NCBI GenBank assembly: GCA_016801845.1
Contig: CM028912.1
Location: 20,458,001-20,522,000, forward strand
DNA: 64,000 nucleotides
Direction of reading: 5' to 3'
Source of the DNA: Polydactylus sextarius
Taxonomy: Eukaryota > Chordata > Actinopteri > Polynemidae
Below, piece after piece: positions 50,191 to 63,327 of the stretch. The notes beneath the pieces are model-generated. The model had not been told where the DNA came from. It did no database searches and worked only from the letters and a program-made list of their open reading frames with translations. Both the position numbers and the translations under genes were made by a program. Position 1 is the first letter of the stretch. Each line of letters opens with the position of its first letter.

Positions 50191-52079
50191 CTGAAGTTCT
50201 TAATTCAAAACTTAACATAAAACTGAATATCCGAAAATGTTTCTAGAAATGGTCGAAATGTTTTCTCTCAAGCTGCCAGAGTTTCTCAGACTCCTCATCA
50301 TCTGTAGCAGCTATAACTCTTGGCTGCTTGACAGATTCTGCTCCTGGTTCAATTCTATGAAGATGTCAGGAGACGCTATGGACAGGTTTACACTCATGAG
50401 TTTATTTCCTCTGTGACACATTACACAGGCCCCCAAAGATTCCTGTAGATAGAACCTAGGTTGTAGTAATGATATAACAGTATAAAGGCAAGTTGTAAGA
50501 TGTACATTGTAAAACTCTATGTAGGAGCTGGTACTGACGCTGTCACCATTTACAAATAATCAGATGTTAATTCCAAACTGTCTTCTGCTCAATTATATTT
50601 GGTTTTCCACCTCTAAATATTAGTTTTAATTATGTTGTTCTCAAAAACAAGTAGTCTGATCAGAGTGCTGTTCACAAAGTTAACAGTGGTGGTTGTAGCC
50701 ATCTGTACCAGAACTGCACCAGCAGGTACATGTCAGAATGATGGAGTTTTACAGAAAAAAACAATTGAATTCACATATTTCTTCAACCAACACATGGGGA
50801 CACGCGCTCTTCACATCATCTATCATGTTGGTGTTGACAGAAAATATCACTGACAGGATGACTTTGTCATTGTCAGTGTTGTGAGGGTGAGAGTCCTCCA
50901 CACAATCACAAAATAGCTGAAGTTAACATCATGTCAGACTCAATAATAAATAAAAAATAGGATGTCAGTCATAACATGTGGTTGCATCAGCATATTCAGC
51001 TTCAAAGATTACTTTTGGTACTAGTAGGGTGAAATTATTTGAATGGACCTGAAAAAGTAACATCTATCAAGGTATGATATCAAAAACAGCCCGTCACTCA
51101 CCCCTGATATTTTACTGAGTTGTAAGACATCCCTGCCATATATACAACCCCCCTTGGTGAAATCTATCGTCAGAGTTGAATAAACAGCTACACTTTGGTT
51201 CTTCGTCGCTTAATAAATTTTGACGAGGTTCCAGGGTCAGGGGTGATTAAAATTCCACTGTGGCCCTGTGTGCGACGGGCAGGTCACATTCATTCACTAA
51301 CAGAGCAGCGGGCTGAACTGGAGCCATAATTACCAGCTTTCCATCAGAAAAGAGTAGATGCAAAATGAGATATGTAAATTGGGCCCTTCACTCTGGAAGG
51401 GATCAACTGAGAGGATTAGTGACAAGGCCATTAATCAGAACTGTTTTGCATATTTTGCATAAAAGGGTTAGATTCACAATTGGGAACAATCCGTACAAAA
51501 GCCAGAGGCCTGGTCTATTTTTAATACAAGGTTATATTGAAGTCAGAATTATATCATTTGGTCTCTTTCTGTTTCTCTTATTTAGTTTTTAGTTTTTTTA
51601 AGCTCTAATAATTAGTAAGATGTGATATCACTATTGATTGAACTTGAAAGCATGTCATTCTGCTATTGTGTTTCTTTGCACATTACAGAATAAAAAAGAA
51701 AAAAGAACAATGTTTTAAATCACAAAATGTGACCTGCCATATAATAAATACAGTGTGAGAAAAAAAGGAAGGTAATGATGGTTTGATCATTGGATAGATT
51801 TTTTTTATTATTTGTATGGAGGTTAAAGGTTTAGCCATTTTTCTTAATTCACAGGTATTTACTATTTTGTACTGTTATTTTATATTTCAGTATTTGGTTG
51901 CTTTGTAAAGTAGTGACATAATTGACACACAGCTCTTACCTGTTTGTTCAAGTTGTATTTTAGTTGCAAACCTGACAGAATTACCTTCTGTCAGAGCTGT
52001 AAATGCCAAGGTGAGCACTTACAACTTGACTTGGACTCATCTGCCTCAAGACTTGATGTGACATGAATCATGAGGCCAA

Positions 52080-52245
52080 AAAAAAAAAAAAAAACTGAGG
52101 AGACTTGATTTGACCATAAATACTGAAACATGCTGTGATGTGCACTTTCATTATTATTTTTTTGGAGAGCTACCAAACTCGTGATGAATAATTATTTAAA
52201 AGTACAACACAGGCAACTTATTAAAAAAAAAAAAAAAAAAAAAAA
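52080..52245. repeat. Two A-runs (52080-52094 and 52223-52245)
   Basis: A15 and A23 runs about 130 bp apart in AT-rich intron sequence. No retroposon body was recognised beside either. Confidence 0.85.
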
Positions 52246-55200
52246 CATACTTTCTGTTCCAGCTGTTGAATAATATGATTTAAAAATACAGATTAGAGAA
52301 ATTTGCCTATATAGTACATGTAGATGATTAACCATTTTCCTTCATGTCATCCTGCCAGTTATTGCACAAATGCACCAATTTTACTTTCACATTTACTTTA
52401 CATTCTAATCATGTCACTGAAGATTATTATGTTGTGCTCATCTCTTGTCTCATTTATGAAAAGAAGCATACTGTTTCAATAAGCTTTGTTGTGATCAATA
52501 AAAATGTTGCATTAGCTATTTTTTGTATTGATCCACTGTTTAGTAATGCAAGCTCCCCACAGTCTGAAATTACTGCAGGCTACCAACTGCATTATGTGAC
52601 CTGTTCATCATTGTTTATGCATGTGCACATAGCCACACATCATTGAACAAATAACAAACAACCTTCAGCTCAGCACCTGCATGATGGAGAACAATAACAG
52701 CAGGTCCTTGAGGAGAAAGAAATTCTTTATCAGTTCATCTCCAGTGCACTGAATGAAATGAAACATTCATCAATTCTTTGGTGGAGATGTGACAGTTTTG
52801 TTTTCCTAATTTGTATGCTCAATGGTTTTTCTTTTGTTTCAGATATTGCAATTTGTTTTGTCATGTTTTTTTAATAACTTTGTCTAATGTTCTGGAGTTG
52901 TAAACCCCAAATTATTTGTTGTCAGCAGCTGTTATATCATAGCTTTGTGTTTGAACTGTTTCTGTCTTGTCCAAAAAAGATACATCAGGACAAGGTTTTA
53001 CTCATCCATGTGACTGTTGCGGTTTGCAGCCAGATCCATAGTATATATATTTAGAAGTATTATACAGTGCAATAAATGTTTGACTGTGTCTGGGTTCAGA
53101 GATGATTGGTGCCCTTCCAAGAAAAAGAGACTCCATGGTTGGATTTTGGTGTCCCTTTCTTCAATGACGTTGTCCAGCTGGTCCTTGTTGATTCTGTCCC
53201 CAGGCTAAATGAGATGTAAAATCAAATTCGTTCCAAGGGAAAGGCCAAATTAAGAGCAGATCAAAGTTACTCTATGGATGCCCAATGGAGAGAATATGCC
53301 AACTTGCCTGGACAAGCAATATGAAGTCTCCACTCTGTTGACACATCCTCCATAAGAATGGGCATCGAGTTGTGGTGCTTGATGTGTCTGGTCTGGGGCT
53401 TGTGTGGGCCCATCCCTGATATCACAGACTAATTTGCAGATATACATACATGTTTATGATTAAAGGGAAGTGTCAACACACTGATTTTTTTTCCATATTT
53501 GGCATCTCTGTTCTATGATATAAAGTTGTTCTTGCCGTTTTAACATCACAACTGCATTGTAATCGTAGACAAACCAAAGTCCTTATAAACCAGTCTAAAG
53601 CTGGGTAGCCATCTTGACAGCAACCCCAGGTTATTTCAGGCTAATGAGGCTAGGCTCCCGTTTCAATGAATGGTTAATGAGGCACAACTGCACTTTCAGT
53701 AACGGTGGATACAGTGTGCCGAGAAAAAAAGTTCAGTTCAGAGTTGAGGTTGAGATCGGAGGTTGAAATCATTTGAAGCTATTATGAATTTCATCTGTGT
53801 TTGCTTGTATTGCTGTAACAACATGTCTGGCTTGATACCTTTACTGGTTCTACTGATATGAGATCATTGGCTTCTTGAGGGTAAGATTTATTGGGGATGA
53901 TAAATTGATTTAACAACCTGTGGGTTTTAACATGCACCTCTCTCTGTTAGTATTAGCCTTTTGACTTTTAATATGTAAGGCATCTTTCCCTCAATGAACA
54001 CTGGAACCCTCCAACACCAAATTAACTCTTTGAGGTTGTTACACTCACAAATTCAATTATGGCTATTATGACTAATATTGATGAAATAAGCACATTACAA
54101 CAGCCAAGTCAACAGCTCTGACTGTATAGTCTGGCCTTTATTAATAAACTCAGAGTAAGACAATGAATCTACACGGCTGATTGGTTTTCCTGATGACTGT
54201 GGTGAGTAGAGAGATGTTCATGTTGTCTGTATAATTCATAATGTTTCAGTTCAGCCTGTGTGGAGGCAGCTGACAGCGCTGAAAATAGCTGACAACAGCG
54301 TGTATCTTATTTATGACCCGTGGCTAGAGATACAAATGAAGTCAAAATGCACTGAACATTTAATCCCTCCAGAGAAATGCAAGAGATGAACAAAAGCCTC
54401 CTGGCTATGAAACAGCTCACGCTCATCGCCCTGATCCTACACTTTAATTGGGAGAGCTGATATTTTAACAAAGTGCATGTCTAAGGGATGCAGTTGGATT
54501 TGTTTACATGCATTATGTATCAATTCATACCACATGGACATATATTAATAAAGATTATACCTTTATTGGTGCAGCCAGGTTAGAACAAGACTCAAATATA
54601 CCGCACTTTACCAGAAGGTTTTTAGAATACAGTGCTGCTGAATCTACAGCCTCATTTTACAGTGTATAAAAATGAATCCTTTGGTCCTTCAGGTGCCAAA
54701 ACCTTCACACTGCACAGCAGTGGAAAGCACAGTTATTTCTCACATAATTTTGTGTATTTTTTAAATGCTGTGTGATTTACACAATTCAATATTAATTAAA
54801 AAAGCAATTTTCATTATACATGTATGTTTTTTTGCCTTGATAGCTGTTATTTTGACCTGCAGCAAGGCTTTAATGTGGGTTTGTTATAATCCCAAGCTTT
54901 GATGTATGAATTGTACCATGAAGTCTGTGCAGTCAATTCTAACCTGTAATGATGAAAAGAATAACAAAGGCACATGGATCTGCTCAAAAATGAGTAAACG
55001 AGTCTCCTGCAATCACAGACTTTGATCCCATGCAGGCTTTGAATTGATATGTAGTCCTGCAGTCTTTGTACTTGAAAATCATATAATGCTTTTAGCTGCT
55101 CATATGGATCTTTTGTAGTGTGACTGAAAGAGTGTTTCTTTGCAGGAAGTTGTTGGAGAAAGCTCCTGTGGCTTCACCTATCTATGGGATTACACACCAT

Positions 55201-55453
55201 TATCTGACTACATCTGTATCCGGGAGTGATTAAGCTCAATAAAAGCTCATGATCTCTGGGATTCGGTCTGTCACTGCTGACAACAGACCAGATATCTTGT
55301 AATGCTGTTGTCAGAGCAAAACATTGTCGCCTGACTTGTTCTCATTGCAAATATAGTCCTTATGTCAACTTATGACATGTTTACAGGTGGTTTCAGTCAT
55401 ATGTGACTGCATTTGACTTTGGTTGGAGATGTTTTTTTTTCTCTCCTTGCTTT

Positions 55454-55542
<89 letters not shown>

Positions 55543-55544
55543 CA
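55454..55544. repeat. (CA)n microsatellite, about 45 units
   Basis: Continuous AC repeat with two single-base interruptions (CGCA near each end). Long and probably polymorphic. Confidence 0.95.
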
Positions 55545-58365
55545 TTTCCAGTGGTGTTTCCACTGACAAGGAAAAAAAAATCTCATTAGCACATGTGTGG
55601 GTTTGAAGCTGACTGATTCCTCACTGATTCTGAGTGATGGGCTCCATTGTTTGCATGTCAAGGCAAAAAGTCTTGTTGTGTGCTTGCATTTCTTCTGTAG
55701 TTCTGCTATATTGCTGCTGTTTTGCTTGTTTCTCGCAGTCAATGCAAAAGTTTGAAAACTATTTCCATCCAACTTTGTCTTTCCAGTGCACAGAATACAG
55801 TAGCAGATGGAGTTGCCTTAAAACTCATTTATTCCATTTTCATATGTGATGAGTTTCATATTCTGGTGTCCCACTTTGAGTCTGAAATGCTGATGAAAGA
55901 ACAAATGAACTAAGTGTCAAGTGCAAGTGGGGAGTAGATGCAGATATAACACAGCAAATAAAAGGAAAGGCGAGATTGAAAACCACCTTTGCTGTCTCAG
56001 TGAAGCCCATCTGGTATTTTAGAAAACTAAGCGAAAGTCCCACTGATGCATCATTTTATGGTCGGAAAACAGCACCAGCACCTTGAAACAATGTGTCTGT
56101 ATTCTGTTTGTGCGTAAATACATTTAAAAGGAGTCTTTTTCAACAGTGGTTGCTGTGGTAGTGACTATTATACATCAACATTTTTCTAATCATGTCAGCA
56201 AAATACAAAAAGTATGCCTTTCTGATTTTGTTGTTAAAGTACCACACCTGTGTTCCCAAGCCTCTGGATACATGGGAACATGTTCATTGCAGATGAATCA
56301 ACACAGCAAGTCATCAAATCTGAACATACAGCTGCTAACTGAGCTAGGAATGTGGGAGTGGGTGAAATCACCAATAAGATTATAAGAATATATTAGAGAG
56401 TATCCATATTATCTATCTCTATCTAATATTGCCTTTTGTATTGGTGGTGGTATTATAGGTCAATATGATCACATATGATGCATTACTTTACAACAGTTTA
56501 CTTGCCATGAGGTGATTGGAGTGGATGGTTGTACAAACCACACAACTATAAGGTTTTGGCAAAAACACATTTGTTTAAGCAAATAGTTCACTATGGCATT
56601 AAAACTACAATGAGGTCTCAAAGTTCACAGACCTCAGCAGACAGCAGCCTGCTTAAATCATGCATCAACATTGAATGCAACAGTCTACTGTACCCAGTAT
56701 GTTGAAAAGTCCTGACCACATGTGTCTGTCCTTATCATGATGATGAGAGTTGAGTACAGTTTTATTTGTGACTAATATAACCATTTGTTCAAACTGAATA
56801 AAGTTGTAATGACCATAGTTTTCAAGATAATATTAAGCTGCATCCACTTTTATGTTTTATTTGGTTCTAGTTAAAGAGCAGTCATTGAAGCCTTTTTATT
56901 TGTTTTGCAGTCCATGTAGCTTTTTCCTTAGTTCAAGTTGTGACTAAATCAAAGAAGAGTGTTGTAGCCTTTTGATGTCTGAAATCTTGATGTTTTAGAA
57001 TAACCTTGGACCATGTAGTCAAAATGTTGTATTTCTTCAAGATATCTTAAAGCCAGACTAAAGGTAATCAAGTGTCCAAATGGTCTTTTAAAAAGTAAAG
57101 TAAGCATCACAATGACAAAATTTAAAAGTCTAAGCCTTGTATCTGTGTATACCTACATGCAACATTATCATAGCAGCCTCATCTAGTTGCTTTTCAATGT
57201 CAGCAACACATATGTCATAGTCTATAGCTCTGTAATTCTTTGGTGGCCATTTGGCTGACATGTTTTCCACTGTACAGATCATCCAGGGAGCTATGTTCAT
57301 TTTATCTTTGCCTATAAGTGGATGAATGTCAAGTGTGGGAGGGACAGGGGAGACACTTCTGTGGTGACACTACTGAGATGCTATTTGAGAATATGTCTTC
57401 ACCTTTATTGTACACACAATATATTGTAGTTTTAAGTCAAGTCTATAATACTGTAAAGATTTTGGTGTTTAACCAGAACATCTCTTGAATTTTTTGTTCA
57501 ACAAGTTTGGCACAAGGAAGGAACAAACAAATAGATAAATGAATAAATAAAACCGGCAGACAAACAAAACAACACTATCCACCAAAGATATATTGATTTG
57601 TTCACTCAATTCCCATAGAAACAACTGAGACAGGGATGGTATTTTATTTTGAAATGGAGTAATATCGTTCGCTGACCATGAAGCAGTCTCTTCATGGCAA
57701 AATGTAAGAGATGGAAATTCTGCCAAATTAGATTTGATTGAAATTTGACACACACTTTTTCCACAGGAAGATGACTGTAGATTTTGTTCTGTGTCATTTT
57801 CAGATGTTTCACCATTTCCCTCAAGTCCCAGAAATGTCAGCAACTTGACAGACTGAGGCTTGTTGAGTAATTGCAGCATAAAATTGCAGATAAGGATTAC
57901 TATGTCAGTCTCCCTGTGTCTGGAGAAAGAGCACAGTCTCTCACCTTACCTGTTTTTAAAGATCAATCCTAAAATAGAGAGAAGGGCAAAGGTAGGGACA
58001 AGAAAAGATAAAGCAGAACCAACACTTTTACAGGTTAAAATGACAAATATCATCTTTAGTCAACTGATGTTAGTCCAGCTAAACTTGCCTCTACAAGCCA
58101 TGTCTGTCTTCTATCAGAGATTTTAGATGGTAAAGAAAGAGCCTGTCCTGAAAAACACAGCAAGGTCATTTGAACCAGCAGGTGTAGGTGACCTCTGGCA
58201 GACATTTTGTACTAGTTACAGTGGGATCAAAGAAGGAAAGCAGGAGACTTATTGTTTTTAGGTTGTTCGTGTTTTGGAGGTGAATTAGGCTGCAACTCAA
58301 ACATATTGTATTTTTGCCTAATCAGCCAGTATGAGGTGATTACAAGGTCAAAATTGAACATCATG

Positions 58366-58381
58366 TTTTTTTTTTTTTTTT
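58366..58381. repeat. Poly-T run (16 bp)
   Basis: 16 consecutive T in intron 5. Confidence 0.85.
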
Positions 58382-60650
58382 AAACTTTTGTTGCAAAAAA
58401 ATGTTGAACTTGTTGAATTGTTGACCAATAAGATTCTGTGTGGGATTTGTAGAATGAAACCATTAAACCACCAAACCAAGCTGCCATATTGCAAGAGCTG
58501 GTTAATATGCATTTTGAAGGGTCAGCCTTAACTCAAATGACTTTTTGTTATTGCTCCCATGCTGTTAGTTTTGGGCATTATATTCATATTCACTGCCACT
58601 ATTGTATGTGTGAGTGTTCAAAATGCCACAACCTTTTTTTTTTGTCTGTTTGTTTTGTCATCAATCCAGCAGCAAAGGTCACCATACCAATATGAGCTGA
58701 GCATTGCTGAAAAGTTCATTTTGAGAGCTCAGCTGGGGCAAAGGAGGCTTTTCTATATGTCACGGTTGAAAATGAGGAAGTTTCAGCATGTCAGCGTTTG
58801 AGGAATGTGTCAAGCACACTTGGGGGGAGCGATCAGTTTTCTGCTCCCAGGCACAATTCTCTATAACAGTGAAACATTTTTGTTATAACACCTGCAAATT
58901 TATATTGTGCACACTTAACCCCTGCACCAACTGCTGTGCACTCAGGATGCCTATACTCATAAAGTCAATATGAGTCACCTGGAGCTTGATGAATCTTATT
59001 CTTCTTTAAACAGTATTTCACTTCCAGTATGAACAAGAGTTTGTATTTTTGATGCCCCCCTTATTGTTATGGGCAGTGCATGGGTGCTTAGGCTGGAATC
59101 CAAAGTTTTAAAATTGTCTTTGTATGATGTTGGTATCACTGCTGACTAACATCTGTTTATTTATGTATTTATTTATTTTTGTCTGTGCTTTGAAGAATAG
59201 AGCAGTGACATACTCTGATCTGTGGGGTTAGAGTTTGCATACACTGTAACATAAACCTCATATCATGTATAACATTTCAAATAATGTGAGATGCAGCTCA
59301 TCAGTACGTCTACTGCACTTGAACCTCCATAAGCTGATATTTTTGTGTATCTTAGAAACAGGCTGCAAACAAGACTGGCAGAATTTTGCCCTTTTAAGTT
59401 AATATGGTTTCATTGTTAGCAAACAGTTGCTTGGTTACACCTTTGGCAGAGAAGGAGAGAGAGAGAGAGCAAAATTAGATTTTTTGTTTTTAACCTGGCA
59501 AATGTAAGTCCAAGATTCATATCTCCACCAGCTCGTTAGGGAAATATGTCCAACTAATTTACAACAAAAAGATCACAACAGTCTGAAACATCTGTATGGT
59601 CCACAAGGTTTCGCAGTTCAACTCGACCAGCATTTCAATACAGCACAGATACCTGGTGAACAGCAAGTTATAATGTATTATCTACAGCTGTTAACGCAAG
59701 TTTGTTTACTTCGGGTGTGCCCTGACCTCTGACACGAAAGCCATGATTATCCACCCAAAACTATCACTAACCTGCAGTCAGTCAGACAGGGAAGAGAGGA
59801 TGTAGAGAGCATCCCATAGTTTCCTTACAGGACATCAGAACATGTACTGTTTTGAATTTCAAAATGTGAGATTAATAAGTTAATTTCTTAAAAATCTATT
59901 GGCAGCCCTAATATTGTCATATATCATATCAGCAACTCTACGTGGTGAGCTCTGTGGAAGTAAGATGTACAGCAGCAACAAAGTCTACCAATTTATTGAG
60001 GAAGTCAAGTCAGGTTCTTGCCCTTGTGTGCTGGGAAGAAAGCATGCCAGCAGGCATTGACACTTAAAAAACAGAAAAGGAAAAAATAAAAAGGTGCAGC
60101 CTCTGTTGAGCTGGACAGCCTCAAGGAATGGTCCAAAAAGAACTCCATCTTGGACAACACCTCCCGAGATGAAGTAGAGTACTTGTAGCCTCTGGCTCAC
60201 CTCCTCAAGGCGAGGCACAGAGCACTTGAAGCTCTTATTTGTGCTGTTGGGTTGTGTAATATGTCTTGCTATAACATCTTTTGATAAAATGAAAAAGAGA
60301 TAACAGATGGTTGTTTACTCTTTTTGTGTTTGTCAGGCTACACCTACCTCACAATTTACATCTGCTGATGCATTTCTGTGCATATCTTTGTTGGTGCCCC
60401 AGCCCATTAATATGTAGCCTACATGTCTGTGTATGTACCCAGTTGGTGCATGGATTACTGTCAGGAGAAGGAGTCTAAGTCTGAGTCATGAAGTTAGATC
60501 AACTTCTGTCCCAGCTTTGGGGATTATGTCCATGTTTGTTTGTACTGCTATTTTGGTTGTAAGCTGAATCACACATCTATTCTTGGTCAATCAATCAGTC
60601 TTATTTTTAGTTTTTAATTTCCCTATGTGGCAACAGTTTCAGAAGCCTAA

Positions 60651-60925
<275 letters not shown>

Positions 60926-61170
60926 GGGGGTGATCATCAGCCATCAAGTTCACTTAAGTATAATCTCCAGACACTAGATTCTTCTGCTTTGTTTCACAGC
61001 CAAATACATAAGTGTCATCTTCATGATAAAATGCAAAAATATGTGCTGTTTCTGTGCCTGATCACCCACCACGGTCAGAGGTCTATTATCATGTCAGGCA
61101 CAGCTTCTCCAGGGGGGTTCAGACAGTTTTACATGCACCCCTCCATCACTTTGAATGCCTCTCTCGCTCA

Positions 61171-61173
<3 letters not shown>

Positions 61174-61203
<30 letters not shown>
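61174..61203. repeat. (CT)n microsatellite
   Basis: About 15 CT units in intron 5, 256 bp upstream of exon 6, inside a wider pyrimidine-rich stretch. Confidence 0.9.
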
Positions 61204-61206
<3 letters not shown>

Positions 61207-61459
61207 GTCTCCATCTCTCCCAGGCTTTCAGTGCAGACACACCAGGCGATGATGAGTTTCTCAGATGGAATTAAAATGTCTCGTCATACAGCTGTCACCC
61301 ATGCAAATTGCTTTGTCTACAGATTCTATCACTGAAAACAAGCAGCAGTCTGTTTTGTTCGATGCCTTCCTTCTTTTAATTTTTTTCCACTGCTGCTTCT
61401 CTCGTTAATGTTTCAGAGTCATCTTTTAATCTCTCTCTCTCTGTCTTTATTTTATGCAG

Positions 61460-61512
61460 GTTTATCGCCACTCCTACATGGCCTCCTACAGCATCTACAA
61501 TATTCAGACACG
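61460..61512 (+). CDS. dpp10: dpp10 exon 6: propeller segment
   Basis: 53 bp, phase 0 to phase 2: VYRHSYMASYSIYNIQT plus the first two bases of an Arg codon. The acceptor is TTATGCAG, preceded by a CT-rich tract, and the donor is CG|GTAAGT. It aligns with human DPP10 IFHYSYTASYVIYNIHTR. The pattern HSY-ASY-IYN is the conserved strand pair at the end of the first propeller blade in the DPP4 family. The Arg codon is completed by the first base of exon 7, which confirms the pairing. Confidence 0.93.
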
Positions 61513-63245
61513 GTAAGTGTTTTTGTCTTCCTCAGCAGTTGCTGTGAGGGAACCTGTGTGGTAAAAACACTTGTCATCAGGGGGAAAAAAATAACTGTGA
61601 GGCAACCCGTTTTGCAAATTTTGCAAATTTGTACCACAGCGATATTATCAGTAAAAAAAAAAAAAATGATTCCAGGGAACATGGTTTTTTATCATCAATC
61701 TACATGATGTGACTTGCATGAAGGAAAAGGCAGCTGTTTCTCAGGCAGATGTGAAGTGCCGCCTCCGGGCCCCTCATGTTCCACTTGTGAAATATGTTAG
61801 TGTCCCATCGACAAAGGTTGTGCAGACATCTGCCAGCAGACTGAAGCTGACTGAGGACAACAAACCCCCTGTGGTGGAAGTGGACTGGAGAACACTGATT
61901 GATTTGTAGCCTTTAATAGTACAGACATTCTGTATATTGTAATGGTACATATAAATGAACAAAAGCAAGAAACGTTGCTGGACAGTGGAGACAAGATAAG
62001 ATGATAAGATGATGTTATGGTCTTTGTCCAACTTTCACATCTCATTCACTCAAATCATATCAACAGAACACTGACAATCATGAAATGTTATCACCGGATC
62101 AGAAACATATTTATTAAGTTGTTTACTGAAGTCAAAAGGATCTGGTGAGCTGACTTTGGAGAGGGAGTGAGAACCTGCTGTGGTTAGCCTCAGCTAACTG
62201 TCAAGCAATAGAATAAATGTTTTGAGTGCGCGCAGCAGATTGAGTTTGTCCAACATAAATCAGTCCACAGGGTCCTTTCAGCTCATTATATTGCAACATG
62301 TAATAATGTAGAGTCCCATTTAAAATCAAATCAGATCCTATTAGTTCTATAATGATAATCAATGTTTAAATTATAGTTTAATGTGTCTAAAATTTGTAAT
62401 CTAAGAAATGATGTGTCACCTCCATCAACAAGACTTAAGACACCACATGTGGAAACAAAGTTTCACTGTCAATATTAATAAGACAAAAACAAATCCTATT
62501 TGATTCACTGACTTGAGGAAACACATGATATTTAATTTGCTACTTTATCTGACTACAGGGTTCTTGTTCACATTGACTGAAAACTTTACATTAAACACTT
62601 TTATATTTAGCTGTGAGAAACACTGAAGACATTCAGTAGACCAATGCACAGTTTGTAGAGTCAGGGATCTGCAGAACAGTCTGCACAAAGTGCCATAATC
62701 ACATAATAAAGCACTGATCTCAGACAAGGTGTGATGTGGACATCCTATTGTTAATCAAAGAGGATTAGAACCTGCATACTTTGATAGGTTTTATTTTAAC
62801 GTCTTCAGATATTGCGTCATTTTTGGTACCACTCTGGTATTTTAATTTTTATCTTAATTTAGGCCTCACTGTTGAATGAACCAATACAAACTAACATGAA
62901 GATTGTGTTATAGCAAAAATTAATAAAATACACCCTTTTTCCCCACAATAGTCTACCCTATCTTCATCTCATTCATGGATCTAAGCCTGGTTATGATACA
63001 AACTATATTTGTGTCTGTGTTTTAGGACAACAAATTATTTTCTTGAAAACAACTCTTTATTCTAAAACTGAGACACATCTTATGTGATGTCATCAAGGTA
63101 CGGGCCAACATAACATACAATGTGGATTTAGACACATCCATGTTTAAGCGTTTCATTTATGCGTGTGTCACATTAAATGACCTCCACACTTGTACTCATT
63201 TCTCTTGTTTATGTTGTTTATGTTGCTTGATTTCTTTTGCTACAG
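61513..63245 (+). other. dpp10 intron 6 (1733 bp)
   Basis: Bounded by GTAAGT and GCTACAG. It holds a sense-strand open stretch at 61709-61909 that I cannot identify. The remainder is AT-rich unique sequence. Confidence 0.9.
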
Positions 63246-63327
63246 GGAGGTTTGGGTGTTGGATCCTCCTGAGGTGGTGAATTCAGTCCTTCAGTATGCT
63301 GCCTGGGGAGTCCAAGGCCAACAACTG
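63246..63327 (+). CDS. dpp10: dpp10 exon 7: start of propeller blade 2
   Basis: 82 bp, phase 2 to phase 0: completes Arg, then EVWVLDPPEVVNSVLQYAAW and GVQGQQL. The acceptor is GCTACAG and the donor CTG|GTAAGA. Human DPP10 reads EVWELNPPEVEDSVLQYAAW GVQGQQL here. The QYA-WG--GQQL core is the conserved start of the second propeller blade in DPP6, DPP10 and related S9B proteins. This is the last recognisable coding exon before the window end. In the family the next exon begins with the conserved IYIFENNIYY segment, which I did not find in 63328-64000. Confidence 0.95.

Noticed and set aside
57469..57879. 136-codon minus-strand ORF
   Set aside because: No domain recognised. The C-terminal half is a Phe/Leu/Ile-rich low-complexity run from AT-rich DNA, and there is no splice or promoter support.
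59985..60218. 77-codon minus-strand ORF (EEVSQRLQVLYFISGGVV)
   Set aside because: Looks vaguely like a retroelement piece, but I could not match it to a known repeat in order, so it is not annotated.
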